Position numbers and translations under genes: made by a program. From an uncultured Clostridia bacterium (GTDB lineage Bacteria; Bacillota; Clostridia; Christensenellales; Aristaeellaceae), in NCBI GenBank assembly GCA_934621505.1, contig CAKTUU010000025.1, positions 1-33,206 on the forward strand: a DNA stretch of 33,206 bases, read 5' to 3'. Under the pieces are notes generated by a model. That model did no database searches. It saw only the letters and a list, made by a program, of their open reading frames with translations, and was not told the origin of the DNA. How positions within the stretch are numbered: position 1 is the stretch's first letter; every line of letters starts with the position of its first letter. Positions 33,042 through 33,206 of the stretch are shown one piece after another.

Positions 33042-33070
33042 ATTCTATCATAAAAAATTTTCTTCGTCCA
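33042..33070 (-). promoter_or_regulatory. Promoter of the SOS polymerase operon
   Basis: TGGACG (33065-33070), 17 nt, TAGAAT (33042-33047) on the minus strand, with the LexA box directly downstream. Confidence 0.7.
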
Positions 33071-33127
33071 GCGGAAAAACGTGCCGTTTTTCAGGAAAGC
33101 GCTGTCAAATTTCATTTCTCATACAGA

Positions 33128-33156
33128 TTGTCACGCCCGTCTCATAAAAATATGAT
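33128..33156 (+). promoter_or_regulatory. Promoter of the gene at the right edge
   Basis: TTGTCA (33128-33133), 17 nt, TATGAT (33151-33156), close to consensus. It is divergent from the SOS polymerase promoter. Confidence 0.75.
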
Positions 33157-33180
33157 ATAGTAAAGGCGGGGGTGAAAAGA

Positions 33181-33206
33181 ATGGATGAGATCAGAGCAAG
33201 GATAGC
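33181..33206 (+). CDS. 5' end of a gene running off the window
   Basis: ATG at 33181 with GGGGGTG upstream and a consensus promoter. Only MDEIRARI can be read. It could be the start of NAD-dependent DNA ligase (LigA), which often begins in a similar way, but eight residues do not settle this. Confidence 0.55.

Overview
The window looks like a chromosomal segment of an anaerobic, low-oxygen-adapted member of the Bacillota (class Clostridia, possibly the Christensenellales/Eubacteriales side). The reasons are a MraZ-led division and cell wall (dcw) cluster of Gram-positive type, a MurE with the DNPR motif that predicts meso-diaminopimelate peptidoglycan, a class B sortase, Pro/Thr-rich secreted-protein linkers, a rubrerythrin, a UvrX-like Y-family polymerase with a YolD-like partner behind a Gram-positive LexA box, and frequent GTG/TTG starts behind strong GGAGG sites. 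The genus cannot be read from the sequence. No tRNA, rRNA, CRISPR array, transposase or phage gene was seen.

Left edge (1-3.8 kb): a gene-poor, decaying region. It holds a cytoplasmic BspA-type leucine-rich-repeat protein fused to a C-terminal BRCT domain, the frameshifted remains of a VWA-like (DUF2201) protein, a small secreted protein with a cystatin-like QVVAG motif, and a badly deleted GNAT/YoaP-type acetyltransferase remnant.

Centre (3.8-17.5 kb, all minus strand): the dcw cluster in the order mraZ, ftsL-like, ftsI/spoVD, murE, mraY, murD, ftsW/spoVE, murA, ftsQ/divIB, ftsA, ftsZ. A consensus sigma-A-type promoter with 10-bp-phased MraZ boxes drives it, and a second promoter precedes ftsA-ftsZ. 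The usual rsmH, murF, murG and murB are not in the cluster. The two genes that make the septal glycan polymerase/transpeptidase pair (ftsW and ftsI) are each preceded by a long hairpin that buries the Shine-Dalgarno; in ftsI it also buries the start codon. This is the most interesting unexplained structure I found here.

17.6-24.5 kb: a zinc-ribbon protein and a metallophosphoesterase (minus), a secreted CAP-domain protein (plus), a small unknown protein, a hairpin-rich intergenic stretch with tandem terminators, a HlyC/CorC membrane protein coupled to a HAD phosphatase, a class B sortase, and a YccF-family membrane protein.

24.4-29.7 kb (minus): a tight operon queH - birA - P1/S58-family peptidase - acpS - nnr - NTF2-like protein, driven by a clear promoter. 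The Nnr protein carries an extra C-terminal domain resembling a degenerate inorganic pyrophosphatase. Rubrerythrin is divergent from this operon.

Right edge (30.4-33.2 kb): a TetR-type regulator with its own promoter and palindrome, the SOS-type polymerase/YolD pair, and the first 8 codons of a plus-strand gene with a good promoter.
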